Assembly: GCA_026826555.1 (NCBI GenBank)
Contig: JAKSZT010054565.1
Coordinates: 7,509,654 to 7,573,653 of the forward strand
Length of the DNA: 64,000 nucleotides
Direction: 5' to 3'
From: Tolypeutes matacus
Lineage: Eukaryota > Chordata > Mammalia > Cingulata > Chlamyphoridae
The notes under the pieces were generated by a model. It had not been told where the DNA came from and searched no databases. It saw nothing but the letters and a program-made list of their open reading frames with translations. A program made the translations under genes and the position numbers. Shown one piece after another: positions 1-11,132 of this stretch (its first letter is position 1; each line of letters begins with the position of its first letter).

Positions 1-84
1 GAATTTCTTACTTCAGTCATTTTTTCTTTGGGTTAATGTATGTCATATGTTGTTTTGTTTCTCTTTTTGAGTTTTCAGTTGTTT

Positions 85-1065
85 TTAAACTCTCCTCCAA
101 CTCTCTCTCCTTTGTTTTTTCCTTTCAACTTGTAAAGATTCCTTTAGTATTTCTTGAAGTGCTGGTTTCTTCTTGACATACTCTCTTAATTGCTGTTTAT
201 CTGTGAATAAATTGAACTCTCCATCATTTTTGAATGCCAATTTTGCTGGATAGAGAATTCGTGGCTGGAAGTTTTTTTCTTTTAGTGTTTTGACTATGTC
301 ATACCACTGTCTTCTTGCCTCCATGGTTTCAGCTGAGAAATCAGCACTTAATCTTATTGTGCTTCCCTTGTATGTGATGGTTCTCTTTTCTCTTGCTGCC
401 TTGAGTATTTTCTCTTTGTCTTGAGCATTGGACAGTTTGACAAGTATATGTCTTGGAGTTGGCCTGTTGGGATTTATACTATTTGGGGTGCGCTGTGCTT
501 CCTGGATCTGCACATCCATCTCTCTCAATAGAGTTGGGAAGTTTTCAGCCATAACTTCCTTCAACACTCCTTCTGTTCCCTTTCCCTTCTCTTCTCCTTC
601 TGGGATGCCCATAATGCGTATGTTTGTGCGTCTTGCATTATCGGTTAATTCCCTGAGACCATACTGGATTTTTTCTATCTTTTTGTCTATCTTTTCTACA
701 ATCTCTTTGATTTCAACTGTATTGTCTTCCATATCACTAATTCTTTTCTCTGCCTGTTCAATTCTGCTGCCATGTGAGTCCAGCGTCTTTTTCATTTCTT
801 GACTTCTGTCTTTGTCCGCCATCATATCCATTACCTTTTTAGGTGTGTTAGCTGTTTATTCAGTATGTTCTCCCAGTGTCTTCTTTATATCCTTAATCTC
901 TTCCTTCAGTTCTTTAAGTTGGTCCATGATATTTGTTTGGATAGCTTTGATTAGTTGTTCGATGTACTGCATTGCTTCCTGGTTTTTATTTTGTGCACTG
1001 GACTGGTCCATGTTTTCCAGTTTCTCAGAGTCATTTGTATTTTTCTGTTGCCCTCTGGTCTTCAT
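85..1065 (-). pseudogene. L1 ORF1 (ORF1p, RNA-binding chaperone) with in-frame TAA
   Basis: ORF1p trimerises, coats L1 RNA and acts as a nucleic-acid chaperone in the cytoplasmic L1 RNP. Two open stretches share one frame: an N-terminal part of 69 residues (1065 to 859) and a C-terminal part of 248 residues (831 to 88). They are separated by TAA at 856-858 plus eight codons. The region around the stop is charged, heptad-like coiled coil. An RRM-like domain follows, with the motif MGIPEGEEKGKG, and then a C-terminal domain containing STIRLSADFS. Read through, the length would be about 326 residues, normal for ORF1p. The same stop is present in the second copy, so it was inherited with the subfamily. 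The second open stretch begins with a Met eight codons after the stop. Confidence 0.88.
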
Positions 1066-2853
1066 ATTATCTTGATGGGTTTGTTCAATTGATTAGCTTT
1101 TCTCTATGCTCTAGAATTTTATTTAGCTGTTGGTTCTGCATGTGAATTAAGTTTTCTCTTTGGCAGTTTTTCTTCTTATTTTATTTCCTTGCTTCTTTCT
1201 ATGTTCCTTTAAAGGCAAAAGGTTAGGGCCAGAGGAATCAAAAGATGTAAGGAAGGCAGAAGGATAATAGAAATATTGATAAAAGTTAGAAGAGGGGCAA
1301 AATTAGACTTAATGAGATGAATATTTAACTTGTGTAGGCAGTGTAGAGTACTAGGAAAAATATGGAGTTCCTACAATGGACTGGGAAAACAAATGGAGGA
1401 ATATATATATATAGTGATTTAGAAGGCTAGAATTATGAGGAGGTAGAGAAATAGTAGAGAAAGGTCTGAAAGGAAAAAGTTAATACTAATAAAAAAAAAA
1501 AAGAAAAAAGAAGAAGAAGAAAACAAAATAGATGGGATAGAGATTGACACCCTTAAGTTGTGGGCCTATGAATAAATGTTGTCTCTAAGAGCCACAACAG
1601 AAAACAGAAGGCAGAAACATGCAGGAAGGATAAGCGATAGTTTGTAATACAGAATCAATATATACAGCGAGTGGGAAATTACTGAATAAGAAGCCCAGCA
1701 AATAAGCGACCAGCTGGCAGCACCTATTTAAAAAAAAAATAGAAGGAAAAAGGAAGGGGGGGAGGAAAATGGGAATAATAGCAATAGACCAGAAAGTAAC
1801 AGAGAGAAACCAAAGATCCACACAGGCAAGCAGTCAAACAGAGCTAAGGGGGTTCAATGATTCCCCTAGGGTCCACGTGGATCCTTCCTGCCTACTTGTG
1901 TTTATCAATGAATTTCCCCACAGGGTTCTATATGCAGGTCCTGAAGCAGCTTTTAGCTATTAAACTAAATTAAAAATAATTTATTTTTCATTTGTTGAGG
2001 TGACCTCACTTTTTTTTTTTTTAGCCAAATGCAGGACCCAAAATAATTCCTCTTCTAGACCAACCCCCTTATGGAAGGGACCCTAGCTGGGCCCGTGGAA
2101 ATTAATCAAGCACGTCCCACTTTCCGGACTCCCCAGGTTAGCTGAAACTCTGATGTTAGTCATTGAGGAGTGCCAAAGATGGTGGATTCCGCCCCCTCTG
2201 GCGCCGAGCTCCAGCCTCACCAGGCTGCTCAGTAAATCAGTCCGAGTGCAGATTCGCGTCTGCTCACAGCCTGGTGCTGCCTCAGTTCGGCTTATCTGCT
2301 CTCCAATGCCACGGGGCAGTGCAGGCAGCCAGATCAATGTCCAAAAATATAAAATACCCTTCCCTGTCTTCCAACCAAACCCTCCCTTCCCTGGGAAGCG
2401 TCCCCTCCTCCTGGCTCCGCAGCGGCCCGGGTCCTATCCCTGGGTGGCTAGGGAAATCAGCTCCATTCCCCGACCAAAATCCCCCCTCCGGTTCACCGGG
2501 TGCTGACTAGCTCGCTTGCTCTGTACACACAAGGTCCAAGGGGCGCCAGGCAGCCAGCTCCCCAGAAAACAAAACTTTTTCGTCCCGCCTGCTGCTCCAA
2601 ATGGCCGTTTTATTTATTTATTTTTTTCCCTAACCGCGGGGCCCAGCCGCCTGTGCCAACCTCCACTGGCAGCCTCAAAACTCACGAATCTCCACCGTTG
2701 GTCCACGCTGCCGATCCGTGCAGACAGATGTCCCAAGCCTCCCACTCCACGCTTGCACGCACAGACCCCCGGGCAGGACCCCGTCCCCAATCCGCCTTGC
2801 TCTGGGAGCTTGCAGTGTGCGCCCTCCTACACCAACGCCATCTTGCCGCCCTC
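1066..2853 (-). promoter_or_regulatory. L1 5'UTR / internal promoter with YY1-like site at the 5' end
   Basis: This is the 1.8 kb region upstream of ORF1 in element orientation. The ORF1-proximal half is A-rich on the plus strand. The distal half (about 2140-2850) is GC- and CpG-rich, as expected for an internal promoter. The complement of AAGATGGC, the core of the YY1 site near the start of human L1, is at 2837-2844, about 10 bases from the element end. It lacks the tandem monomers seen in the L1 at 21923-29735. Open frames in the GC-rich half are chance frames. Confidence 0.75.
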
Positions 2854-2854
2854 C

Positions 2855-3665
2855 ATACTTGCTTTCATTCACAATGTCAACACACTGCTTTTACCTAATG
2901 CTTGACCAAAGCAATGGTTTCTTCCCTTTATAAATCTAAACAAGATTTGTGCTCTACTTGCTGTTATGTATGTGTTTTCAATTCCAATCCAGTTCAAGAC
3001 ACTGGTTTCACAAAACTCTGGGTGAATGCAGGAGTTTCTTCAAATTTGAAAGGGAAGTAAGGTAGTTCGTTTGGCTGCCATGTGCTTGCTTTCACTCAAA
3101 AACTTTGTAAAAACACTGCTTTTCTTAATGCTCTGCTAGAGCATTGGATTCTTCAGTTTTCAAAACTAATCATAATTCTCATTATATTGGCAGTTATGCA
3201 TTTGTTTTCCCTTAAAACTAATATCAAAACAGTGCTTTTATAAGCCAATGCTGCAGTCTCTTGACTTTTTAAATCTAAGGAGCGTTGCTGTTCCTTTTAC
3301 TGCAATGCTCGTGTTTTCACGGTCCACATCAAAACCTTGCTTCACCTAACGCTGGGTGAATGCTGTCAGTTTTTCTGTTTAGAAAACCTATGATGAAACT
3401 TGTTACATTGGCGGCTTCTCATGTGTTTTCACTTACGATCAATTTGGAAACCTTGGTTTCACTAACACTGTCTAAATCTAGGAGGCAATACAAGTTTAAA
3501 AGGTAAGTAAGATGCTTGTCTGTTTGGCCTCTATACAGTTGCTTTCGCTCACAATGTCCACACACTGCTTTTACCTATTGCTACGCCAAGGCCGTGGTTT
3601 CTTCCCTTTACAAATCTAAATAAGATTTGTACTCTACTTGCAGTTATGTGTGTGTTTGACACTGA
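2855..3665. repeat. Divergent tandem array, about 113 bp period, about 7 units
   Basis: A recurring core resembling CACTGCTTTTACCTAATGCT appears near 2883, 2999, 3113, 3230, 3335, 3450 and 3563, spaced about 105-117 bases apart. Each core is followed by a GAATGC-like word, then AAATCTA, then a GTTATGTATGTGTTTTCA-like word. The first and last units are much closer to each other than to the middle units, and the segment before unit 3 resembles the one before unit 7, which suggests a higher-order pattern. It abuts the 5' end of the L1 on the left. I do not recognise the family. Confidence 0.75.
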
Positions 3666-3879
3666 AAAGAGAATAATTGGGGGAGGAAGAGTTGAATTGT
3701 ATATTTTACTAGTTAATAATGGCCTTAGCCTGCAGATAGAAATAATCTTGCTAGCCATGATATTCTGAAACCAAGAAACATTTAGCCTGTCAAATTAGTT
3801 ATAAATGTGACTGAAGGTCTTGAGGCCCAAACTGTAGTTTGATGCATGTCAAGTACTAGAATGTGGGAATCTAGCCAAT
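3666..3879. other. Unassigned sequence between tandem array and retroviral relic
   Basis: About 210 bases with no open frame or repeat I recognise. It could be upstream retroviral sequence or pre-existing genomic DNA. Confidence 0.4.
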
Positions 3880-5649
3880 CAGCAACTGATGAGAAGGGAG
3901 AATAAATACTTATGTTTAGGGTACTTCCCATACATGATTCCCCTTTGTGAGTCATGGAATCGGGTAGAATGGAGCACTCAGTACAAGGGGTGGATTGCAG
4001 GTAGACCTGAGTGGGCCCAGTTACAGAAGAAAATAACCTTTTTCAAAAGTATTCCCCCACCAGATTACAAAACCTTCAGTACAACCCAATAATAACCATT
4101 AAGAAAGCAAACAAACACCTTTCATCTGCCCATCCCTAGGACCTTCACATAGTTGAAAGAGCATATGACATTGGGGTAGACTTCTCTGGTAGAGACCCTG
4201 TAAGCTGGTTTTGTATACAATCCTCCCCTTCCTGACAATGACTACACCCTCCCCAGCCAACTTCACAATGGCATCATGAGAAATCTGGCTAAAAGCTTGT
4301 CTTACAGCCCCAAACATCCCCAAGGTAATCAAAGTACTTAAAGCAGAGAATTTAGAACAAACAATAGAAATAGAGATAGAGCATGGAGATACAAATGCCT
4401 GGTGGAATAGGTCAAATATACTGTCCAGAGCCTAAATAAAAGTAACTCTTATTCTTGTGCAACAGGCTGACCCACTGTTCAAATCGTGCCCTTTCCATTA
4501 GGCATGGAGAAACATGAAAAGGAGTTTAAGTGTATGGTACTCCTATTCCAAAATGCTACTCCTGATGAAAATTGTAGTACATTGTCCTCTCTCTTCCCAC
4601 CAGTCAGAAATAAAAGCACCTGTCTTTCATCTTGGTCCAAGGAACCACTCAGCCTGTCTCTCTAGATGGGGTTTAGGACTCTAGGACCTTGGAATCTTGG
4701 CCTCATGTACAGGAATGAGTTGGAATGTGAGCACAGATAGTACTGGTAATTTCTCCAATTTGGTCCTGCCTAGGGCAGACTGGTGGTGGTACTGAGGAAA
4801 GGGTGTCCTCCAACCAACACTGCCTGAGAGGTGGGGCAGAACCTGTGCTCTGATCGAATTGGCTATCCCATTCACCTTAGCATTTGGAAAAGAAGAGAAG
4901 GCAATGACCTAGAGAGGGAAAAAGAAGAAAAGTCTACCTGGCTCCTTTGATGAATGGATCTATCTAGATGATATAGGAGCTCCCCAAGGGATCCCAGATG
5001 AATTTAAGGCTAGAAATCAAGTAGCAGCTGGGTTTGAGTCATTCTTGTTCTGGTGGGCCACCATCAACAAAAATGTAGATTAGATTAATTACATCTATTA
5101 CAAGCAACAGAAATTTATCAACTACACCAGGAATGTGGTTAAAAGAATTGCAGGACAATTAGATGCTACTAGCAGAATGGCATGGGAAAATAGAATGTCT
5201 TAGATATGGTGCTACCTGAGAAAGGGGGAGCCTGCATCATGATTGGAGGTAGTTGCTCTACATTCATCCCCAACAACACCCCACCTGATGTAACTATCAC
5301 TAAAGCTTCACAAGACTTAAGAGCCTTATCTGAAGAATTAGCAGAAAATTCTGGCATTAGCAATCCACTCACAGGGTGGTTAGAAAATTGGTTTGGAAAA
5401 TGGAAGGGAGTCGCACTATCCATCTTAAGTTCCCTCATTATCTTAGCCGGGATGCTTCCAGCAGTTGGATGTTGTATCATTTCATGTGCTCGAGAGTTAG
5501 TTCAAAGACTCATTGAAACTATCCTAACCAAACAAATACCCATACATTATAAACAAAACAATATGTACCGCATTAAAGAAGGAGACCCTTTTGATGAAGA
5601 GTGTAAAATAGCTCTTAGAAAGTTTGAAGAATTAAAATGTGAAGACTAA
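3880..5649 (+). pseudogene. Retroviral env relic (SU fragment and TM subunit)
   Basis: Retroviral Env binds the receptor (SU) and fuses membranes (TM). The SU part (about 3880-4960) is broken by many stops. The TM part starts near 4960 and is better kept. Its last segment is open at 5206-5649, with the immunosuppressive-domain region, a hydrophobic membrane span (ALSILSSLIILAG) followed by GCC, and a short cytoplasmic tail. The covalent SU-TM motif of gamma-type Envs, CX6CC, reads CIMIGGSCS here, so the last cysteine is missing. An in-frame TAG at 5081-5083 and an apparent one-base frameshift near 5200 precede the open segment. The Met at 5206 is not the natural start. It is non-functional as a full Env; a short TM peptide could still be encoded. 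Confidence 0.85.
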
Positions 5650-5658
5650 AAAGGGTTT

Positions 5659-5671
5659 AAAAGAAAGAGGG
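5659..5671 (+). other. Polypurine tract of gamma-type ERV
   Basis: The purine run AAAAGAAAGAGGG lies a few bases before the LTR start at 5677 and just after the env stop. This is where plus-strand DNA synthesis is primed in retroviruses. Confidence 0.7.
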
Positions 5672-5676
5672 TCAAT

Positions 5677-6209
5677 TGTAAGGAATGTGAATAAGTTTAG
5701 TTTTCACATAAAAGTAATAAAGAGAAAGGGGAATAAGACTACTGTCATTTGGCAGGCTAATGCATTAGTAACCTATGCCCGAGTTAAGCAGGGATGAGTG
5801 AAAACAGCTCAAACCGATCTTATAGCTGGTAAAAACGGTGTGCAAGAAAGAATTATGACAACTCAAAATCAGTCCTAAATTCCATTCCTTATTTGGTGAA
5901 AAGGCAAGTAACTGGCCAAAACTGCTGGAATGTGATAAGGGAAACTGTTAATCAAAGACTGGGGCACTTGTGCAGGAAAGTTAGGTCTCTTGGATAAGCT
6001 GTAACCTCTTGAGTATCTGACCAATGGAAAAACAGGGGAGGGCTTGCATTCTAGGCTTAGGGGTATAATTTTGTTTCGCTTTCTTTTGTTCAGGGCGCCA
6101 GCCACATGTTCTGGTTGCATGCCCCTTCTTGCAAGATTGAGAATAAAATCTTTTCTTCTCCACAATAGGGTGCACTTTATTTCTTCCAGGACCAGATTTC
6201 TTTCTAACG
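5677..6209 (+). repeat. Gamma-type ERV 3' LTR
   Basis: It begins TGTAAGGAATG right after the polypurine tract and ends near CTAACG (expected CA, mutated). In order it holds a CCAAT box at 6021-6025, a TATA-like TATAATT at 6064-6070 and a polyadenylation signal AATAAA at 6142-6147. That is the compact U3-R-U5 layout of gamma-type LTRs. The total length of about 530 bases is typical. Confidence 0.78.
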
Positions 6210-7249
6210 TGGAGTTTGAAGCATTTAAATCAAACAGATGTTTTTGTTTTTATGGTGGAAAATAATATGGCTACTTTTTATGCCAAAGATAATTTTTTAA
6301 CAGCTTTAATTGCTTTGGTAAAAAAAAAAGATGGAGCATTATTTTTTATGTCTCAAAGTGCATAGGAAACATAAGAGTCAGTGAAGGTCTAAGTGTTTCC
6401 ACTTTGGGGCTGGTAAGGCAGAGCCACTTTTCCACTGCTGAGCATTCCAAGACAGGGTGGGGTACCCCTACTTGGAAATCTTAGCCACGAATATCTGTTA
6501 GCCCAAGATTTCATGGTTTCTACCATTTTCTCTTTGTTTAATTGTTTCCAGAATTTACATAACGAAGAATAATTTAGCCAACATCTGGTAACAGCAGGGC
6601 TGTTTATCTTGTTGACAAAGCATAGTCATTTCATTTTTAGGTAGGTATTCAGATTCTAAAAGTGCTCAAATGTGGTCTGATGAGAAGTTGATATCCCGCA
6701 ATTCACCTGTGGACCAGCTTGGCCAGCCCCATTCGTTCATAAATAGGAGGAGAAGCATAGAGGAAAGGTTGCAAGGAATCCCAGGAAAAGCCAAAAAGTT
6801 ATGACCTCCTAAGCTGGGGAAGAGGACATGTCATAGCTGAAGGAGCTCCTGACATGTCAGAACTTTCATCTCTGGGGCAAAGATTTATGAAAACCAGCCA
6901 GGCAACCTGATGAGCCTGTTCTCATTAATAAAAGCAAAATTTCTACACTCCTGTATTCTAGACCAACAGGCTATGTTTGAGATTGTCCAGAGGATCCAAT
7001 TACTCCATCTTAGCTACTTTACTCACCTTGTACCTTTCTGGACAAATGCTAAAGAGGGGGATGACCTCCCAGCTATACAGGCTGACAGCATTGTGCTAAA
7101 ATATGATCATGCCCTTCCATTCTCACATTGCAGATGCTGAAGCCTGGCTGGTTCTGGGCTCTTTTCTGCATGTCAGTCCCCACCCCAGCTGGCAATGCAG
7201 AGCTTTATAGCTTTTTGTTCTTATTCACAAGTGTTTGTGCAGAGCTTTG
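6210..7249. other. About 1 kb with no recognised gene or repeat
   Basis: Mixed-composition sequence with only short open frames. I see no LINE, LTR or SINE signature. It may be old unique DNA or a repeat too decayed to identify by eye. Confidence 0.4.
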
Positions 7250-7613
7250 GAATTTCAAATGCAAGATAAACTAATTTTTATACACTGCTATGGGAATGCA
7301 AAATGCTGCAACCACTTTGGAAAACTTTTGGCAACTTTATAAGAAAATAAAGTTAAACATACACTTACCATATAACCCAGAAACCCATTCTTAGGTATTT
7401 ACCCAAGAGAAATGAAAGATTTTGTTCATGCAAAAACCTGTATATGAATGCTTATACCAGCTATATTCATAATGATAGAAGCTGCAGACATCCAGATGTT
7501 TGTCAACAGATAAAAGGATAAACTGGAACATACATTTATGCAAACAGAATACTACCCAGAAATAAAAAAGGAATGAACTCTTTAAACACATGGATAAAAT
7601 TCAAAAGCATTTT
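7250..7613 (+). mobile_element. Ancient L1, ORF2 3' end (left half of a split element)
   Basis: Decayed plus-strand ORF2 C-terminal region: a 'GGGAATGCAAAATG...CTTTGGAAAAC' stretch, 'TTTACCCAAGAGAAATGAAA', and 'CCAGATGTTTGTCAACAGATAAA'. It stops at TCAAAAGCATTTT (7601-7613) and the same L1 continues at 33598 after a 26 kb insertion. Confidence 0.8.
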
Positions 7614-9881
7614 AAATATTTTTTAAATTAAATAGTAGGTTCACATAAAAATCATACAGAAAATACAGAGTTCCCCTATACCTTACTATTATTAACACCT
7701 TGCTTTTGTATGGTATATTTCTTACAATTGATGAAAGAATATCATTATAATTCTGCTATTGATTATAGCCCATAGTTTATATTACAGCTAACTATTTATA
7801 ATGTACAGTTCTATGTTTAAAAATTTTTTATTCTAGTAATATAAACAACTTAAAATTTCCCCTATTAAACACATTCAATTATATAATTCAGTACTGTTAT
7901 TTACTTGCACATCTTATACTCCTATCACCACCATCCATTACCAAAATTTTCCATCACTTCAAACGTAAGCATTAACATCCCATTACCTATCCCTACCATA
8001 GCCCCTTATAATCTGTGTTCTACTTTCTGATTCTATGAACTTGCTTATTTTAATTCATTAATATCGGTGAAATCATACAATATTCAGCCTTGGTGTCTAG
8101 CTTATTTCACTAAACATGATATTTTCAAGGTGCATTCATGTTACCACAAGTATCAGAACTTCATTCTTTTTTATGGTTGAATAATATTCTATTGTATATA
8201 CATACCATATGTTGTTTATCCATTCATAGGTAAATGGAACTTGGGTTGCTTACATCTTTTGGTAATTGTGAATATTGTCACTATGAAGATTGGTGCGCAA
8301 ATATCTATTTGGGTCCCTGCTTTCAGTTCTTTCAGTTATATGTCTACAAGTGTCAGGTCATATGGTAATTCTATACATAACTTTCTGAGGAATTGCCAAA
8401 ATGTCTTACACAGTGGCTATACAATATTTCACACCTATCAACAATGAAAGAATGTTCCAATTTCTCCACATCCTATCTAACACTTGCAATATTCCATTTT
8501 GTTAATAGTAACCATTCTGTGGGGTGTGAAAGTGTTAACTCACTGTGGTTTTTATTTGCATTTCCCTAATAGCTAATAATGTTGAGCATGTTTTCATGTG
8601 CTATTTTTGGCCATTTGTATATTTTCTATGGAGTAATGTTTATTCAAGATCTTTGCCCATTTTTAAATTGGGTTGTTTGTGGTTTTGTTGTTGATTTGAA
8701 GGATTTCTTTGTATGTTCTGGATAGTGATCATTTGTTGGATCTGTGGCTCCCAAACATTTTCTCCCATAATTTGGGTTGTCTTTTATTTTCATGATTAAG
8801 TCCTTTGATGCACAAAAGGTTTTAATTTTGATGAGGTTCCATTTATCTATTTTTCCTTTTGATGCTTGTGTTTTGATCTAAAGTCTAAGAAGCATTGCCT
8901 AGCACAAAGTACTGAAGATGTTTCCCTTGTTTTCTTCTAGGAGTTTTATAGTTTTGGTTCTTGCATTTTGGTCTTTGTTCCACTTTGAGATGATTTTTGT
9001 ATATCGTGTGAGGTATTACATCCCCCTTCATTCTTTTGCATATGGATATCCAGTCTTTCTAGCACCACTTAAGAAGAGTCTATTGTTTCCTAATTGAGTG
9101 GTCTTGGCACCCTTGCTGAATATCAGTTGGCCATAGATGTGAGAACTGATTTCTGAATTCTCAATTCAATTCTATTGGTCTATATGCCTGTCCTTGTTCC
9201 AGTACCATGCTGATTTGAATACTGTAACTTTGTAATTAGTTTAAAATAGGGAAGTGTGCCCTCAAATTTCATTCTTCTTTTTCAAGATGGCTTTGCCTAT
9301 TTGGGGCCACTTACTCTTCCATATAAATTTGATGGTTGGCTTTTCCATTTCTGTAAAGAAGTTTCATTGGGGTTACATTGAATCCATAAATCACTTAGAA
9401 GACTAAATCCATGATACAAATTCAATTCCATTTATTTAGGTCTTATTTCTTCTAGCAATGTTTTATATTTTCTGTGTTCAAGTCCTTAACATACTTGGTT
9501 AGATTCATTGCCAGATATTTTACTTTTTAGTTGCAATTATAAATGGAATTCTTTTCTTGATTTCCTCTGCAGATTGTTCCTTGCTGATACATAGCAACAC
9601 TATGGATTTCTTCATGTTTATTTTGTAACTTGCCACTTTTCTGAATTTGTTTATTAGTTCTAGTAGTTTGGTTGTAGATTTTTCAGGATTTTCTGTATAC
9701 AAGATTATGTTATCTGAAAGTAGGAAAAGTTATATTTCTTCCTTTCCAACTTGGACACCATTTATTTCTTTTCTTGCCTCATTGCTCTAGCTAGAACTTC
9801 CAGTACAATGTTGAAAAACAGTCTTGAGAATGAGCATCCTTGCCTTGTTCCTGATCTTAGAGGGGAAAGTTTCAGTCATAT
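7614..9881 (-). mobile_element. Older L1, 3' third (3'UTR and ORF2 C-terminal half)
   Basis: Minus-strand L1 beginning with its A-rich 3' tail at 7614 (T-rich on plus). Decayed ORF2 is readable, for example LLELINKFRKVASYKIN in 9520-9702. It is cut at 9881 by the ERVL provirus and resumes at 19634 with L1 sequence that follows directly. The rest is at 31419-33597. All pieces together give a near full-length element of about 6.4 kb. Confidence 0.82.
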
Positions 9882-10318
9882 TGTGTTAGTCAGGTTCTCT
9901 AGGGAAACAGAACCTACAGGAGATATCTGTAAATAGTATGAGATTTTATAAAATTCTCTCATACACCATGGGGATGCCCAAGTCCAAATCCCACAGTCAG
10001 GCTGCAAACCAGGGGCTCCAAAGAAAACCCTTGATGAGTTCCCAGGGGAGGTTGGCTTGTCCAAACTAGAGCTGGAAATTCTCTCTGAATGCTGAAATCT
10101 CTTCCCCTTTTAAGGCATTCAACTGATTGGATAAAACATCATTCATTGTTGATGGAAATCTCCTTGGTTATTGTACATGTAATCAGCCAACCCTGCAAAC
10201 AATTCACTGATGATTAAAGTCCATAAATGTCCTGTATTACAATTATCCCAGTGCTTGCTTCACTAAACAACTGGGCACAATTACCTGGCCAAGTTGACAC
10301 ATTAGCCTAACCATCACA
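9882..10318 (-). repeat. ERVL 3' LTR (MLT2-like)
   Basis: 437 bases, TG...CA ends. It aligns along its length with the LTR at 19192-19633, starting TGTGTTAGTCAGG against TGTATTAGTCAG and ending CATCACA against CATTACA. The opening words resemble MLT2, the LTR group of ERVL elements. Confidence 0.85.
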
Positions 10319-10639
10319 ATTCACCTCTTGTCAACTTGGCAGCCATACACATCATTAAACCATACTTAGTCTCTAAATAAAAACAATAACAGACATATAT
10401 ATATATGTTTCTGCCTAACAATCTTCAATTGTCCTATGTACAAGAAGAAACACAATAATTTCCTACAGAATAGGGTGCAAACCCTGAGATAATATTCACT
10501 CTTAAACTTCACATCCTTAAATATTGTGACAAGAAACTAATAAAACTTATGTTGTATGATAAGGGAAAAAGGGAAGAAAACAGATATTCATTTTATGTAC
10601 ATATACAGTCATACTCATGACAAAACAAGGAAAACATAT

Positions 10640-11130
10640 TCATGACTGTTACAGTCCTGGTGTCTGTAAATGGTCACATGGTTGAAGTTCATATTCATCA
10701 CTACTTTCTTCCACTATCCATTCCATGTTCTTGTTACCCTCAGCAAGCACCTCAGCTGGCCATGGTTCTTTGCCTGGTGGGGTGACAAACTTCCATTCCT
10801 GAAGATTCTGGGCCATTGTTAGTCCTGTTTGGATTGGGTTGTTGCAGTTTTTCATTGACTTTAATGACAGGGCAGTACTAAGAGGCACCCAAGAGGATCT
10901 GTATTGCAGGCAAATTCTTCTTTACCTCCATTATGTAGGTACAGTCTTATTTCTCCTTGATAGGATCAATCACCCCATCGATATAGTAATTCCCTTCTTT
11001 GCCTGTTGATTCAGAGGCATGAGGAACCCAAAGTGGCCAGGTGGCAGTCTTAACTTCCAGTTAATGGAATCATTGTTGTGTTCCCTGGTGGAAGCAATCC
11101 TTTTGGAACTAAGGCCTGTAGACCAGCGGA
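10640..11130 (-). pseudogene. dUTPase-like relic downstream of integrase
   Basis: In ERVL elements a dUTPase domain, which hydrolyses dUTP to limit uracil in viral DNA, follows integrase. The minus strand here, after frame changes, gives the pieces YQGEIRLYLHNGGKEE and DPLGCLLVLP. They resemble the dUTPase fold region with its conserved G and LHNGG words. Several stops and frameshifts break it. The segment lies between the integrase relic and the 3' LTR, as expected. Confidence 0.55.
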
Positions 11131-11132
11131 GC

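Larger units (their letters stand above)
1..2853 (-). mobile_element. Young L1 LINE, 5' part (5'UTR, ORF1, first ORF2 codons)
   Basis: Reading the minus strand, this runs from the L1 5' end near 2853 through a long 5'UTR and ORF1. It leaves the window at position 1, where the first six codons of ORF2 lie (start codon complement at 18-20). Position p matches p+40550 almost base for base up to the 5' end, so it belongs to the same young subfamily as the full-length copy at 34097-43409. By eye the copies differ by a few percent. The 3' end and its target-site duplication lie outside the window. Confidence 0.93.
3880..6209 (+). mobile_element. Gamma-type endogenous retrovirus remnant: env and 3' LTR
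   Basis: This is the 3' part of a provirus on the plus strand: a decayed env surface region, a better preserved transmembrane region, a polypurine tract and one LTR. No gag, pol or 5' LTR is visible upstream, where the tandem array and an L1 lie. It is therefore 5'-truncated or rearranged, and not a solo LTR. Confidence 0.85.

Noticed and set aside
2153..2905. Several overlapping 115-132-residue frames in a GC-rich stretch
   Set aside because: They lie in the L1 5'UTR promoter region, overlap in different frames and lack homology; GC-rich DNA has few stops.
3880..5649. Domesticated (syncytin-like) env gene
   Set aside because: The SU region has many stops, TM has a stop and a frameshift, and the covalent-linkage cysteine motif is altered; no full frame remains.
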